Positions 18,285 through 26,323 of a stretch of DNA of 64,000 bases are shown one piece after another. This DNA is from Lysinibacillus capsici (GTDB taxonomy: Bacteria > Bacillota > Bacilli > Bacillales_A > Planococcaceae), in assembly GCF_003367505.1 (NCBI RefSeq), contig NZ_PXXX01000004.1:62001-126000 (forward strand). The letters run 5' to 3'. Made by a program: the position numbers and the translations under genes. Each line of letters begins with the position of its first letter. Position 1 is the first letter of the stretch. The notes below the pieces were generated by a model, which did not search any database, had not been told where the DNA came from, and saw nothing but the letters and a program-made list of their open reading frames with translations.

Positions 18285-18746
18285 TTATTGCCACCTCATT
18301 TTTAAATAGAGTTCATCAGTTGACACTACATGAAATCCTAGTCTCTCATATAGATTTCTTGCAGGATTTGTATGAAGAACTTGTAATATCACTGGTTTAT
18401 TTTCTTCTTTTGCCTTTTGCTGAAGATTGCTAATGAGATAAGATCCTACTCCATTACCTTGAAAACTTGGCAAAATAGAAATATCAATTATATGTAGTTG
18501 CTCAGGTAAATCTTCTGTTAATAATCTTCCAACATATTGCTCATCTGAAGTAATAATACAATGGCTTGCATGTGGAAATTGTTGTCTATATGAGGTTTGC
18601 TGTGCGCACCACTGCATTTCTAAAAAGTGCTGTATTTGTTCAGCAGACCATCCCCATGAATCTATTTCTTTCCTACGAGAAGAAGCATAGACTTCGTAAA
18701 GGAATGGCTCGTCGTCTTTCGTAATAGACTTAAGCTCTACTTCCAT
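18285..18746 (-). CDS. GNAT-family N-acetyltransferase, first gene of the coiled-coil cluster
   Basis: The 153-residue protein has a GNAT acetyl-CoA motif (ISILPSFQGNGVGSYLI) and the C-terminal NPARNLYERLGF. It is a paralogue of the GNAT at 14360, and the pair shares a middle segment (MQWCAQQTSYRQQFP here) that I have not seen in generic GNATs. The RBS AAGGGGG lies 7 bases before the ATG. With the corrected start of the next gene there is a 65-base gap and no overlap. It seems to be the first gene of an operon running to 13515 or to 8265. The substrate is unknown. Confidence 0.85.
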   Translation of the reverse strand: MEVELKSITKDDEPFLYEVYASSRRKEIDSWGWSAEQIQHFLEMQWCAQQTSYRQQFPHASHCIITSDEQYVGRLLTEDLPEQLHIIDISILPSFQGNGVGSYLISNLQQKAKEENKPVILQVLHTNPARNLYERLGFHVVSTDELYLKMRWQ

Positions 18747-19080
18747 CCTTTCGCCCCCTTCTTTTCTTGAATAGCTTACTAATTATAGAGTCATATCCTA
18801 TATCTCCCATACTTCATTTATCGCAAAATTCAGATTTTTAAAATCCTAGTAATAAATAATACTTAATACCCAAATAAAAAGTCTGTTATTGCATTTATTT
18901 TGTGGCTTTTAGCCTTTTTTTCATTATATTATAGGTCAATAGATTTCACTATGAATTTATTCCATTTTTTAGGTTAATTTTTCTTAACCTTTTATTATGA
19001 TTAGTGATACTAGTAGCTAAAGTATAGTTATTGGCTTCTTTTTAACTATCAAATGGATTTAATTCCTTTATACTTACTTT

Positions 19081-19270
19081 CCTGTAGGCGAGCGCTGATC
19101 CGCTTCCATTCCATGCAGGGTTCGCCTGTCTCGCTATCCCACCGGAGTCAAGTAGCCTTCCAATCCGCCCCACAAAAGTGTTACCTTTTTAGCAAAGGTT
19201 TTCAAATAAGGTGGAGGTCTTCACTACTCTTTATGAAGAGGTGTTGTCACCCATCACTTCTCTACAATGA
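19081..19270 (+). repeat. Dispersed repeat, copy 2 (about 190 bp)
   Basis: The first part reads CCTGTAGGCGAGCGCTGATC, which matches the GGCGAGCGCTGA start I recall for a widespread Bacillaceae mosaic repeat, followed by CGCTATCCCACCGGAGTCAA. From about 19110 it aligns with the complement of bases 5-180. This copy extends further at the GAGCGCTG end than copy 1. It is GC-richer than the surrounding DNA. Confidence 0.7.
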
Positions 19271-19377
19271 AAAAAAGCCTATTCTTTCTCTAGTAATACA
19301 AATAACGGGCTATTTTGTTCACTACAGCTAAGTATGAAAGATAGGGAAAAGTTGACATCATTTTTTTCAACACAATG

Positions 19378-19407
19378 AAGAATCTGCTAGAAAGCTAGCA
19401 GATTCTT
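19378..19407. terminator. Stem-loop after the LuxR-type gene
   Basis: A perfect 13-bp stem (AAGAATCTGCTAG and complement) with a 4-base loop lies 17 bases past the stop codon of the minus-strand regulator. The minus-strand U-run is weak, so its efficiency as a terminator is uncertain. Confidence 0.6.
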
Positions 19408-19423
19408 TTGATTGTTCACCTTA

Positions 19424-20476
19424 TTAATCTAATTGGAATCGGGAAAAGATCTTCCATACTAGCTCATTTCGATTTGAGACATTTACTTTTTGAAAAATTA
19501 CCTTTAAATGATCTTGTACCGTGTAGATTGAAATATCAAGATTATAAGCAATCTCTTTTGTAGGAATCCCTTTAATAACTTCAAATACTACTTCCTTTTC
19601 TCTAGTGGTAAGATTATAGGCTGTTATTAAGAAATTGAGCATTTCTCTTGATGATGCTTCATTTATTAATAAAGCAATTTGCTGTTCTTGTTGGCTTGTC
19701 AGCAAAAGTGAAGCCCGAATAGCAATATAGCCTGTATCTTTGATAGGTACTATTAAAGAAGTATTTGAATTGTACTTGTCAGCAAGTAATTTTGCACAGA
19801 TAGCTTGAATAGGCTTAGGAACTTGAATTTCTGCTAAACTTTCATACTTTCTTAAAATGGCTAGCAATTCACAAGCTTTGGTATTACTTGAAAGAATTTT
19901 TAACCCTTTATCAAAAATAACAATGCCTTGTTCCCGTTCTACAGCTGGAATCCTCTCCTCAATAATATAATGATAGAACTTCTTTAATGATTCACCCATA
20001 ATTGGCATCAGTCTTTTTATAAGCATCACATCTTGATCTTTAAATAAAGGCTGTTCATTTTCAGCTCTTTTGAATAGTGTTAAAAAACCATAGCATTGTC
20101 CTTGATAAATTAATGCAGCTCTTATTTCATCACTAAAACCATTGGGCATTAAAACTTCTCTATAGCGAAAGCTTCGACTTGAGGAATCGCTTAACCTGCC
20201 TATGTTTTGCCCACTTTGAACTAAGAATCCATATCTATTTACATCTTCTGTCGTATATTCCAACTCCATAATCTTCTGATGAATCGCCTCTATTGATTTT
20301 TCTGTGACTGCTCCTACTGAAAAAAGTGTATGTGCATCCGTTAATGTACAGCAATAAGCATCAAAATTTATATGTGTTCTTAGAGCTTCTATCATCAATT
20401 GACGATATTCAAATGAATTTTTGCTGTGCTTGAAGCATTGTTCAGATTTTCTTTGCCAATAGTGTGCTTCCTTCAT
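19424..20476 (-). CDS. LuxR-family (helix-turn-helix) transcriptional regulator
   Basis: The C-terminal 65 residues are a LuxR/GerE DNA-binding domain (LTTREKEVVFEVIKGIPTKE then IAYNLDISIYTVQDHL). The first 280 residues look like a GAF/PAS-type sensory region, but no ligand-binding signature is clear. The length of 350 residues is normal for single-component LuxR regulators. The ATG follows GGGGGAGG. It is divergent from the ABC/methyltransferase operon and shares a 110-base promoter region with it, so it probably controls that operon. Confidence 0.85.
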   Translation of the reverse strand: MKEAHYWQRKSEQCFKHSKNSFEYRQLMIEALRTHINFDAYCCTLTDAHTLFSVGAVTEKSIEAIHQKIMELEYTTEDVNRYGFLVQSGQNIGRLSDSSSRSFRYREVLMPNGFSDEIRAALIYQGQCYGFLTLFKRAENEQPLFKDQDVMLIKRLMPIMGESLKKFYHYIIEERIPAVEREQGIVIFDKGLKILSSNTKACELLAILRKYESLAEIQVPKPIQAICAKLLADKYNSNTSLIVPIKDTGYIAIRASLLLTSQQEQQIALLINEASSREMLNFLITAYNLTTREKEVVFEVIKGIPTKEIAYNLDISIYTVQDHLKVIFQKVNVSNRNELVWKIFSRFQLD

Positions 20477-20526
20477 AAAAACCTACCTCCCCCCAGAAAT
20501 ATGGGATAGTTCTTTTTTTCCGAAAG

Positions 20527-20555
20527 TTTATAATTGAGAATAATTCTTAATTGAA
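20527..20555 (-). promoter_or_regulatory. Promoter of the LuxR-type gene, overlapped by a palindrome
   Basis: On the minus strand TTCAAT (20555-20550) and TATAAA (20532-20527) are separated by exactly 17 bases. The spacer is filled by the 15-base Fur-like palindrome. On the plus strand a TATAAT (20529-20534) adjoins the same palindrome and could be the -10 of the divergent operon, although its -35 is poor. Confidence 0.5.
20535..20549. promoter_or_regulatory. Fur-like 7-1-7 operator
   Basis: TGAGAATAATTCTTA matches the Bacillus Fur consensus TGATAATNATTATCA at 11 of 14 defined positions, with the two central half-sites as AGAAT-A-ATTCT, a perfect palindrome. It lies between divergent promoters. 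PerR and Zur boxes have the same 7-1-7 shape but match less well. Iron control is therefore an inference. Confidence 0.5.
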
Positions 20556-20588
20556 TTGTACAGAAGTTCAACAAGGAGGAATACTATT

Positions 20589-21563
20589 TTGAAGAAATTT
20601 TATTTTTTATTTTTTATTGTCTTACTAACAACTGCCGTTATTAGTGGCTGCTCAGAGAAATCATCTCAAGCAACCACGGGGGATCAGAATTCAGAAGAAC
20701 AGCAAACTCTTAAAGCTACTATTAGTGCACCTAAATCGCCAGCTATTTTTCCAAGTATCTTATTGGCAGAGCAACAGAAGGATATTGAACTTATTACCTG
20801 GGAAACAGCAGATACCCTTTTAGCTCAAATACAAAAAAAACAAGCACAATTTATTGCACTTCCTCTTAATATGGGGGCAAATCTATATGCAAAAGGTATG
20901 CCTTTACAGCTTATTCAAGTCAATACATTTGGCTCTATGTTTCTTGTTTCTACGTATGACAAGGTTCAAAAATTAGAAGATTTAGCACATCAAACTATTT
21001 TCGTACCTAGTCAAGGTGGTCCACCAGATATTTTAACAAATTACTTAATTGCTCAAAATAATATCCCAGGTGTTAAGCTCTCCTTTGTCAATCTATCTGA
21101 AATTGGTCAACAACTAGCATCAGGAGCTATTCAACATGTTGTTATTCCAGAGCCATTGTTAAGTATAGTGCAAGCTAATTTACAGACAGATTTACATATT
21201 GCCATCAATTTTGAAGAAGTATGGCAGAAACAATTTAGCAAACAATTACCTCAAACCGGTATTTTTGTAAATAAGGCTTGGGCATCTAGTAACCAACATG
21301 CTATTAAACAATTTCAAGCGCTTTCTGAACAAGCAATTACTGATTTATATCAACAGCCTGATGTTTCCTTGCCCTTATTGAGTGATTTTTTCAAAAGCAA
21401 TGAAAAAATCATGGAAAGTGCATTAACAAATAGCTCCTTACACTTTCAAACAGCTCAACAAGCGCGGAATGAAACAGAAGCTTATTTTAAGATTTTACTA
21501 GAGATTGCACCTGACTCTATAGGTGGTGCATTACCTAATGAAGACTTCTATTACAATGAATAG
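20589..21563 (+). CDS. ABC transporter substrate-binding lipoprotein (NMT1/SsuA-like)
   Basis: This extracellular binding protein of an importer has a signal peptide ending in the lipobox ISGC (Cys about 19 from the TTG start). Its body follows the NMT1/THI5/SsuA type, with VPSQGGPPDILTNYLIAQ as the recognisable loop. TTG at 20589 is chosen because AAGGAGGA lies 8 bases upstream; an upstream in-frame ATG would place charged residues before the signal. It is the first of five genes in one direction. Known relatives bind sulfonates, nitrate-like ions or pyrimidines, so the ligand cannot be named. The Fur-like box upstream hints at a metal-linked substrate. Confidence 0.85.
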   Translation: MKKFYFLFFIVLLTTAVISGCSEKSSQATTGDQNSEEQQTLKATISAPKSPAIFPSILLAEQQKDIELITWETADTLLAQIQKKQAQFIALPLNMGANLYAKGMPLQLIQVNTFGSMFLVSTYDKVQKLEDLAHQTIFVPSQGGPPDILTNYLIAQNNIPGVKLSFVNLSEIGQQLASGAIQHVVIPEPLLSIVQANLQTDLHIAINFEEVWQKQFSKQLPQTGIFVNKAWASSNQHAIKQFQALSEQAITDLYQQPDVSLPLLSDFFKSNEKIMESALTNSSLHFQTAQQARNETEAYFKILLEIAPDSIGGALPNEDFYYNE

Positions 21564-22281
21564 TCTACTTCGTTCAACAGGTAGCATGATCGTACTAATA
21601 CTTTTCTGGATTATATTAGCTACTAATTATCCTGACGTACTATTACCTAGCCCTATTGTAGTTGTTTCTGTCTTATTCAAACTATTAGGAAACCCTGTGT
21701 TTTGGTCCGCCTTTTTTATTACAATACTGTCCTTTCTTATTGGAATACTGCTGTCTTTGTTATTGGGTAGTATTTTAGGAATCGCAGCAGGTTTATCAAA
21801 TAAGTTAAAGGATTTTATAAAACCGCTTATTACATTAGCTCAATCCATCCCTCCCGTTTCATGGATGTTATTTACGGTTTTATGGTTTGGAGAACAGGGT
21901 GGTGCTCAAATCTTTATTATTTTCGTCACTTTAGTGCCTATCTTTTTCTTTAATGTCATGAAAGGGATACTTCAAACTCCTCAAGAACTGCTCGAAATAG
22001 CTCAATGTTTTAGAGTTTCTCGTAAGAAAGTGATAAGAGATATTTATTTTCCACAATTATCACCTTACTTACATTCAGCCCTATTAATAGCAGTTGGAAT
22101 GGGGTGGAAGACAATTGTCATGTCAGAGTTAATTGTGGGTCATGGAGGGATTGGTCAGCAGCTTAGTCAAGCACGTGTTTTCTTTGATACCCCAACAGTG
22201 TTTGCCTGGACGATCATACTTGCATTAGTTGGTCTAGCTATGGAGTTTTTCCTACAAAGACTACTAAAGCAATCTATCTAG
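21538..22281 (+). CDS. ABC transporter permease (SsuC/TauC-like)
   Basis: Membrane subunit of the same importer, with about six helices and the permease loop (EIAQCFRVSRKKVIRDIYFPQL) that docks to the ATPase. It overlaps the end of the binding-protein gene by about 26 bases. Starts at 21523 (GTG), 21538 or 21556 are possible; 21538 is preferred weakly because GGTGG lies 11 bases upstream. Translation is probably coupled to the gene before. Confidence 0.85.
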   Translation: MKTSITMNSLLRSTGSMIVLILFWIILATNYPDVLLPSPIVVVSVLFKLLGNPVFWSAFFITILSFLIGILLSLLLGSILGIAAGLSNKLKDFIKPLITLAQSIPPVSWMLFTVLWFGEQGGAQIFIIFVTLVPIFFFNVMKGILQTPQELLEIAQCFRVSRKKVIRDIYFPQLSPYLHSALLIAVGMGWKTIVMSELIVGHGGIGQQLSQARVFFDTPTVFAWTIILALVGLAMEFFLQRLLKQSI

Positions 22282-22318
22282 TATTATTCCTGTACATCTT
22301 TAGAAAGGAGCTTAGCCT

Positions 22319-22987
22319 ATGTTAATCCTTGAGAATCTATCCTTTTCAAGAAATCAAAAGGAAATTTTTAAGCAGTTTCAATTACAAATTGCCCCTCAAA
22401 CAGTGACATGTATTTTAGGCTCTTCAGGTATCGGAAAAACGACATTATTAAGGCTTATTGCAAAGTTTATATCACCCGATTCAGGGCTAATAAGCTCTCC
22501 TACTGGATCTTTAGGCTATGTTTTTCAGGAGCCACGTCTTCTTCCTAGTCTCACCGTATTTGAAAATATTGCATGGGTCAGTGAGACAGTTGATGTGGAA
22601 CGGATAAATCAATTATTAAAAATTGCAGGGCTCTATCACAATAAAGCACACTATCCGCATCAATTAAGTGGAGGTATGAAACAGCGAGTCTCACTTATTC
22701 GAGCGATGGTTAATCAACCAGCTCTTTTATTAATGGATGAACCATTCCAGTCACTGGATGTCCGTTTAAAAAAGGAAATGTTGCAGTTAGTCCATACACT
22801 TTGGTTGGACTATCAACCAACCGTTTTATTAGTGACACATGATTTACACGAGGCTCTTTTTCTTGGACAACGAATACTTATTTTTGGGAATAGTCCTACA
22901 CAAATACTGGGTGACTTCACTAAACAATCATCAGCCTTTCATCCGAATGATTGCTTAAAGATGAAGGAATTGCTCTCGGAATCTTAA
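22319..22987 (+). CDS. ABC transporter ATP-binding protein (SsuB-like)
   Basis: ATPase subunit with Walker A GSSGIGKTTLL, Q-loop FQEPRLLP, signature LSGGMKQR, Walker B LLLMDEP and switch His in VTHDLHEA. At 222 residues it is slightly short for this family, with a reduced C-terminal tail. AAAGGAGC is its RBS. It completes the binding-protein/permease/ATPase set with the two genes before it. Confidence 0.92.
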   Translation: MLILENLSFSRNQKEIFKQFQLQIAPQTVTCILGSSGIGKTTLLRLIAKFISPDSGLISSPTGSLGYVFQEPRLLPSLTVFENIAWVSETVDVERINQLLKIAGLYHNKAHYPHQLSGGMKQRVSLIRAMVNQPALLLMDEPFQSLDVRLKKEMLQLVHTLWLDYQPTVLLVTHDLHEALFLGQRILIFGNSPTQILGDFTKQSSAFHPNDCLKMKELLSES

Positions 22988-23020
22988 CGCATAGAAATTA
23001 ATTATTTTGGAGGTATTTTA

Positions 23021-23725
23021 ATGAATAGATCTTTACATAACTGGGACAGTCCTTCTGTCAACACATATCAACAGTCCATTCGACAAAAAATCATAGGCTA
23101 TGATCTTATCTATGACATGATGGCCAGTATACTTCACAATTTTACTGCTGCAAATAAATTTTTAGTAGTAGGTGCTGGTGGCGGACAGGAATTACTCACA
23201 TTAGGCAAATCCTTTCCTTCTGCCCATTTCACAGCAGTCGATATCTCAAAGGTAATGCTGGATCTGGCTGCTAAACAAATTGAATCGCTACCACACGAGC
23301 TTACTATTAAGTGGCTTGAGAAGGATTTACTCTCCCTAAGAGTGAATGAGTTATTCGATGTAGCTAGTTGTCATTTAGTTTTACATTTTATTGAAGACTT
23401 GGACCAGAAGAGGGCAATGCTTCAAAAAATTGCGGATAGCTTAAATGAAAATGGTGTGTTATTTATCTCATCGATTAATGCTGATTTAACTTCCCAAACA
23501 TTCAAACACGAGCTTCGTTATTGGCGAAGTTCCATGCTTCATAACGGAATAAGCGAGGATCATTGGGAACGCTTTGAACAATCCTTTCGCATGACAACTC
23601 ACCCGATTACTCTTGAATTGCTTATTGATTTGCTGAAAGAGGCTGGTTTTACGACAATCCTTCCATATTTTAAAACACATATGATTGACGCTTTAGTCGC
23701 TATTAAGGGAGAAACTACTTTATGA
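23021..23725 (+). CDS. Class I SAM-dependent methyltransferase-like protein
   Basis: Rossmann-type SAM-binding fold: motif I LVVGAGGGQELL (about residues 45-56), the acidic end of strand 2 in FTAVDISKVML, and SCHLVLHFIEDL. It is 234 residues. The stop overlaps the ATG of the next gene by four bases (ATGA), so the two are translationally coupled. Together with the dehydrogenase-like protein it forms an enzyme pair behind a solute importer. What it modifies is not apparent; a SAM-derived aminoalkyl transfer is conceivable in place of methyl transfer. Confidence 0.85.
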   Translation: MNRSLHNWDSPSVNTYQQSIRQKIIGYDLIYDMMASILHNFTAANKFLVVGAGGGQELLTLGKSFPSAHFTAVDISKVMLDLAAKQIESLPHELTIKWLEKDLLSLRVNELFDVASCHLVLHFIEDLDQKRAMLQKIADSLNENGVLFISSINADLTSQTFKHELRYWRSSMLHNGISEDHWERFEQSFRMTTHPITLELLIDLLKEAGFTTILPYFKTHMIDALVAIKGETTL

Positions 23726-24765
23726 AAAATGGGAATATCTTAATCATCGGAGGCTATGGTGAAGTGGGAGGGAAAATTGCAAAATTATTGTTGCAAAGCT
23801 ATCCTAACAGAATATGGATTGCCGGAAGAAATATAGAAAAGGCAAAGCATTTCTGCGCCCAGCACAATAACTTAGTAAGACCTCTACAATTGGATGTGTC
23901 GAAAAAAGTGCACCCAGAGCAATTAGATAATGTAGCACTGGTCATTATGTGTTTAGAGCAAAAAGATACTGCATTTGCGCAGCTTTGCTTAAATGAAGGG
24001 ATTATGTATATCGATATTACTGCAAGCTATACCTTTCTTAAAAAGTTAGAGGCACTCCACTTACTAGCTGAACAGAATCATTCCACAGCCGTATTTAGTG
24101 TTGGTATGGCTCCAGGATTGACAAATTTAATGGCCATGCATGCTGCAAAGCAATTATCCTCCGTAGAGGAGCTGCATATTTCTATCTTACTCGGCGCAGG
24201 CGATACGCATGGCACTGCAGCAATTCTTTGGATATTGCATCAATTAAATACACCGTTCAGTAGCTACAACAATCAGAGAGTTGCTAATTTCACTAATAAG
24301 AGAACCGTGAAATTTAAGAAATTTGGAAAGCGTAGTGTGTATCAATTTAATTTCTCTGACCAGCACACATTAACAAAGCATTTTCCTTCTATTCCTATCG
24401 AAACAAGATTAGGTTTTGATGTAGAGTCGCTCAATAGATTTGTATCCTTTTTACAAAAAAGTAGAATTGCTTACTTATTAAAATTTGACCGTATCCAAAC
24501 CTTGCTCGCTTCACTTATTCAAAAAATTAAAATTGGTTCTGATGTATGTGGTATACAAATACAAGCCATTGGAAAAAAACATCACAAAGAAACAAGTTAT
24601 ACATTAGACTTTCTAGAACGCGATGAATCTCTCGTAACAGCGAAAGTTGCAGCATTTATTGCGAAAGAACTCCTTAACAACAATCATCCATCAGGAGCCT
24701 ATCATATTGAGGAGCTATTTACTTTAGAAACCTTACAGGCTCAATTTGAACTGTCCATTCAATAA
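23722..24765 (+). CDS. Saccharopine-dehydrogenase-like NAD(P)-dependent oxidoreductase
   Basis: The N-terminus has the dinucleotide-binding motif IIGGYGEVGGKIAKLLL (about residues 7-23) and AGRNIEKA. A second conserved block, VGMAPGLTNLMA, is typical of saccharopine-dehydrogenase-type proteins, which form or cleave secondary amines. The length is 347 residues. It is the last gene of the operon, coupled by ATGA to the methyltransferase. Lysine metabolism is unlikely given the context; an opine-like product or substrate is a possibility I cannot verify. Confidence 0.82.
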   Translation: MKNGNILIIGGYGEVGGKIAKLLLQSYPNRIWIAGRNIEKAKHFCAQHNNLVRPLQLDVSKKVHPEQLDNVALVIMCLEQKDTAFAQLCLNEGIMYIDITASYTFLKKLEALHLLAEQNHSTAVFSVGMAPGLTNLMAMHAAKQLSSVEELHISILLGAGDTHGTAAILWILHQLNTPFSSYNNQRVANFTNKRTVKFKKFGKRSVYQFNFSDQHTLTKHFPSIPIETRLGFDVESLNRFVSFLQKSRIAYLLKFDRIQTLLASLIQKIKIGSDVCGIQIQAIGKKHHKETSYTLDFLERDESLVTAKVAAFIAKELLNNNHPSGAYHIEELFTLETLQAQFELSIQ

Positions 24766-24771
24766 AAAAGA

Positions 24772-24815
24772 CATTTAGCATTCGCCTAGACGGGGAGCTA
24801 AATGCCTTTTATTTT
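24772..24815. terminator. Bidirectional terminator
   Basis: CATTTAGC (24772-24779) pairs with GCTAAATG (24797-24804), followed on the plus strand by CCTTTTATTTTTT and preceded by AATAAAAAAGA, which gives U-runs both ways. It separates the convergent dehydrogenase and amino acid transporter genes. Confidence 0.8.
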
Positions 24816-25538
24816 TTATAAAACCTTTTCTAAAAAATCCTTTGCACGCTGTGTTGATGGCGCTGAAAAAAACTGTTCTGGAGGAGCATCCTCAATGAGC
24901 TTGCCGCCATCAAGGAAAAGAATACGATCAGCAACCTCACGAGCAAAGCCCATCTCATGTGTCACAATCAACATGGTCATCCCAGAATCTGCGAGGTTTT
25001 TCATAACAGCCAATACCTCTTTAACCATTTCAGGGTCAAGTGCCGATGTAGGCTCATCAAATAATATAACTTTAGGGTCCATGGCAAGTGCTCGCGCAAT
25101 AGCAACACGTTGCTTTTGTCCTCCCGATAAACGATTTGGATATTCTAGACGCTTCTCAAACAGACCTACTTTCTTTAGTAACTCTTCTGCTTTGTTGATA
25201 GCTGTAGCCTTATCCAAACCCTTCACATTGATTGGCGCATATGTTAAATTTTCAAGCACAGTTTTATGAGGGAAAAGATGAAAATGCTGAAATACCATAC
25301 CTACTTCTTCACGTATTTTCATTATATTTGTCCCTTTATCTGTCAGGACATCCCCTGCAATCGTTACCTTCCCACTTGTCGGAGTTTCTAATAAATTTAA
25401 GCAACGAAGAAATGTCGATTTACCTGATCCTGAAGGTCCAATAATAGCAATTACTTCTTTTTCTTTAACTTCAGTTGATATACCCTTTAATACTTCATTC
25501 TGCCCATAAGATTTGTGTAAATCTTCAATTTTAATCAC
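24816..25538 (-). CDS. Polar amino acid ABC transporter ATPase (GlnQ-like)
   Basis: ATPase of a polar amino acid importer, 240 residues. It shows Walker [17 protein letters not shown]-loop [10 protein letters not shown], signature LSGGQKQR, Walker [15 protein letters not shown] and the family-typical [12 protein letters not shown] tail. The GTG start overlaps the end of the permease gene by 8 bases. Substrates of close relatives are glutamine, arginine or cystine; I cannot choose among them. Confidence 0.95.
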   Translation of the reverse strand: MIKIEDLHKSYGQNEVLKGISTEVKEKEVIAIIGPSGSGKSTFLRCLNLLETPTSGKVTIAGDVLTDKGTNIMKIREEVGMVFQHFHLFPHKTVLENLTYAPINVKGLDKATAINKAEELLKKVGLFEKRLEYPNRLSGGQKQRVAIARALAMDPKVILFDEPTSALDPEMVKEVLAVMKNLADSGMTMLIVTHEMGFAREVADRILFLDGGKLIEDAPPEQFFSAPSTQRAKDFLEKVL

Positions 25539-26190
25539 TTTTTCTCATTCCTTTCTCGATTCGTTTACCAAGGAACGTTAAAACAAGCGTCATGATGTAA
25601 TAGATTACCCCTGCAAAAAGTAGTGGCTCAAGATAACGGTATGTCGAACCTCCTACAATGTAGGCACGACGCATAATATCTAATGCACTGATTACTGTCA
25701 CAACTGCTGTTTCTTTATTTAATGTAATAAATTCATTTACTAAGGATGGTAAAATATTTTTTACTGCTTGCGGAATAATAATATCCTTCATCATTTTTGC
25801 ATATGGAATACCCAATGCTTGTGCAGCTTCCATTTGTCCTTTATCAACTGCATTGATACCAGCACGGATAATCTCCGAAATATATGCACCTGAATTTAAA
25901 CCAAAAGCAATAATAGCTGTTGGAATAGGCTCAATTTGGATATCTAGTAATTGCGGTACTGCATAATAAATAATTAGTAATTGTAATACAAGAGGTGTAC
26001 CGCGGAAAATCGACGTATAGAAATCAGCAAACCAACGTAAAAAATTCACTTTACCAATTTTACATAATGCTAAAAGTATACCTACGATAAAACCAATGAT
26101 GGATGCACCGATTGCAATTTGAAGTGTAACACCTATCCCTTTTAAAATATAAGGAATAGAGGGAACGATAGCTGTAAAATCTAAATTCAC
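25531..26190 (-). CDS. Polar amino acid ABC transporter permease
   Basis: HisM/GlnP-type permease with about five helices and the docking loop [21 protein letters not shown]. The start is set at the GTG of 26190 because AAGGAGGG lies 7 bases before it; the longest frame would include that ribosome site as coding sequence. This gives 219 residues. A hairpin between this gene and the binding-protein gene may lower its expression. Confidence 0.93.
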   Translation of the reverse strand: MNLDFTAIVPSIPYILKGIGVTLQIAIGASIIGFIVGILLALCKIGKVNFLRWFADFYTSIFRGTPLVLQLLIIYYAVPQLLDIQIEPIPTAIIAFGLNSGAYISEIIRAGINAVDKGQMEAAQALGIPYAKMMKDIIIPQAVKNILPSLVNEFITLNKETAVVTVISALDIMRRAYIVGGSTYRYLEPLLFAGVIYYIMTLVLTFLGKRIEKGMRKSD

Positions 26191-26287
26191 AGCGCTCCCT
26201 CCTTTCTTTTTCATCATGATGTAGCTTTGTTTTTTGTACCAAACACAAATTTAGAAGAGGCTTAAAGGATAATAATGAAAAGCACAA

Positions 26288-26314
26288 GCGATAGCCCAAA
26301 AGTAGAGCTATCGC
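26288..26314 (-). terminator. Internal attenuator between binding-protein and permease genes
   Basis: On the minus strand GCGATAGC pairs with GCTATCGC across an 11-base loop, followed by a T-rich stretch (TTGTGCTTTTC). Placed right after the binding-protein gene, it fits partial termination that keeps binding protein in excess over the membrane subunits. Confidence 0.65.
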
Positions 26315-26323
26315 ACGCAATTA

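Larger units (their letters stand above)
18747..19423. other. Intergenic region, about 680 bp, holding a dispersed repeat and promoters
   Basis: No gene is supported here; a plus-strand frame at 19053-19331 lies over the dispersed repeat and has no RBS. On the minus strand a TATAAT (18787-18782) lies 36 bases upstream of the GNAT start, without a good -35, and may be the promoter of the coiled-coil cluster. The remainder is AT-rich. Confidence 0.5.

Noticed and set aside
19053..19331. A 92-codon plus-strand frame
   Set aside because: It coincides with the second copy of the dispersed repeat and has no RBS; the translated sequence is not conserved in the first copy.
20589..24765. Confident naming as a staphylopine or nicotianamine-type metallophore locus
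   Set aside because: The enzymes only resemble the broad folds (SAM-dependent transferase, dehydrogenase); no histidine racemase, CntL/CntM motifs or exporter were seen, so it is kept only as a hypothesis.
26060..26320. A minus-strand frame overlapping the permease gene
   Set aside because: It is a frame shadow of the permease and crosses the intergenic hairpin; the permease frame is clearly the coding one.
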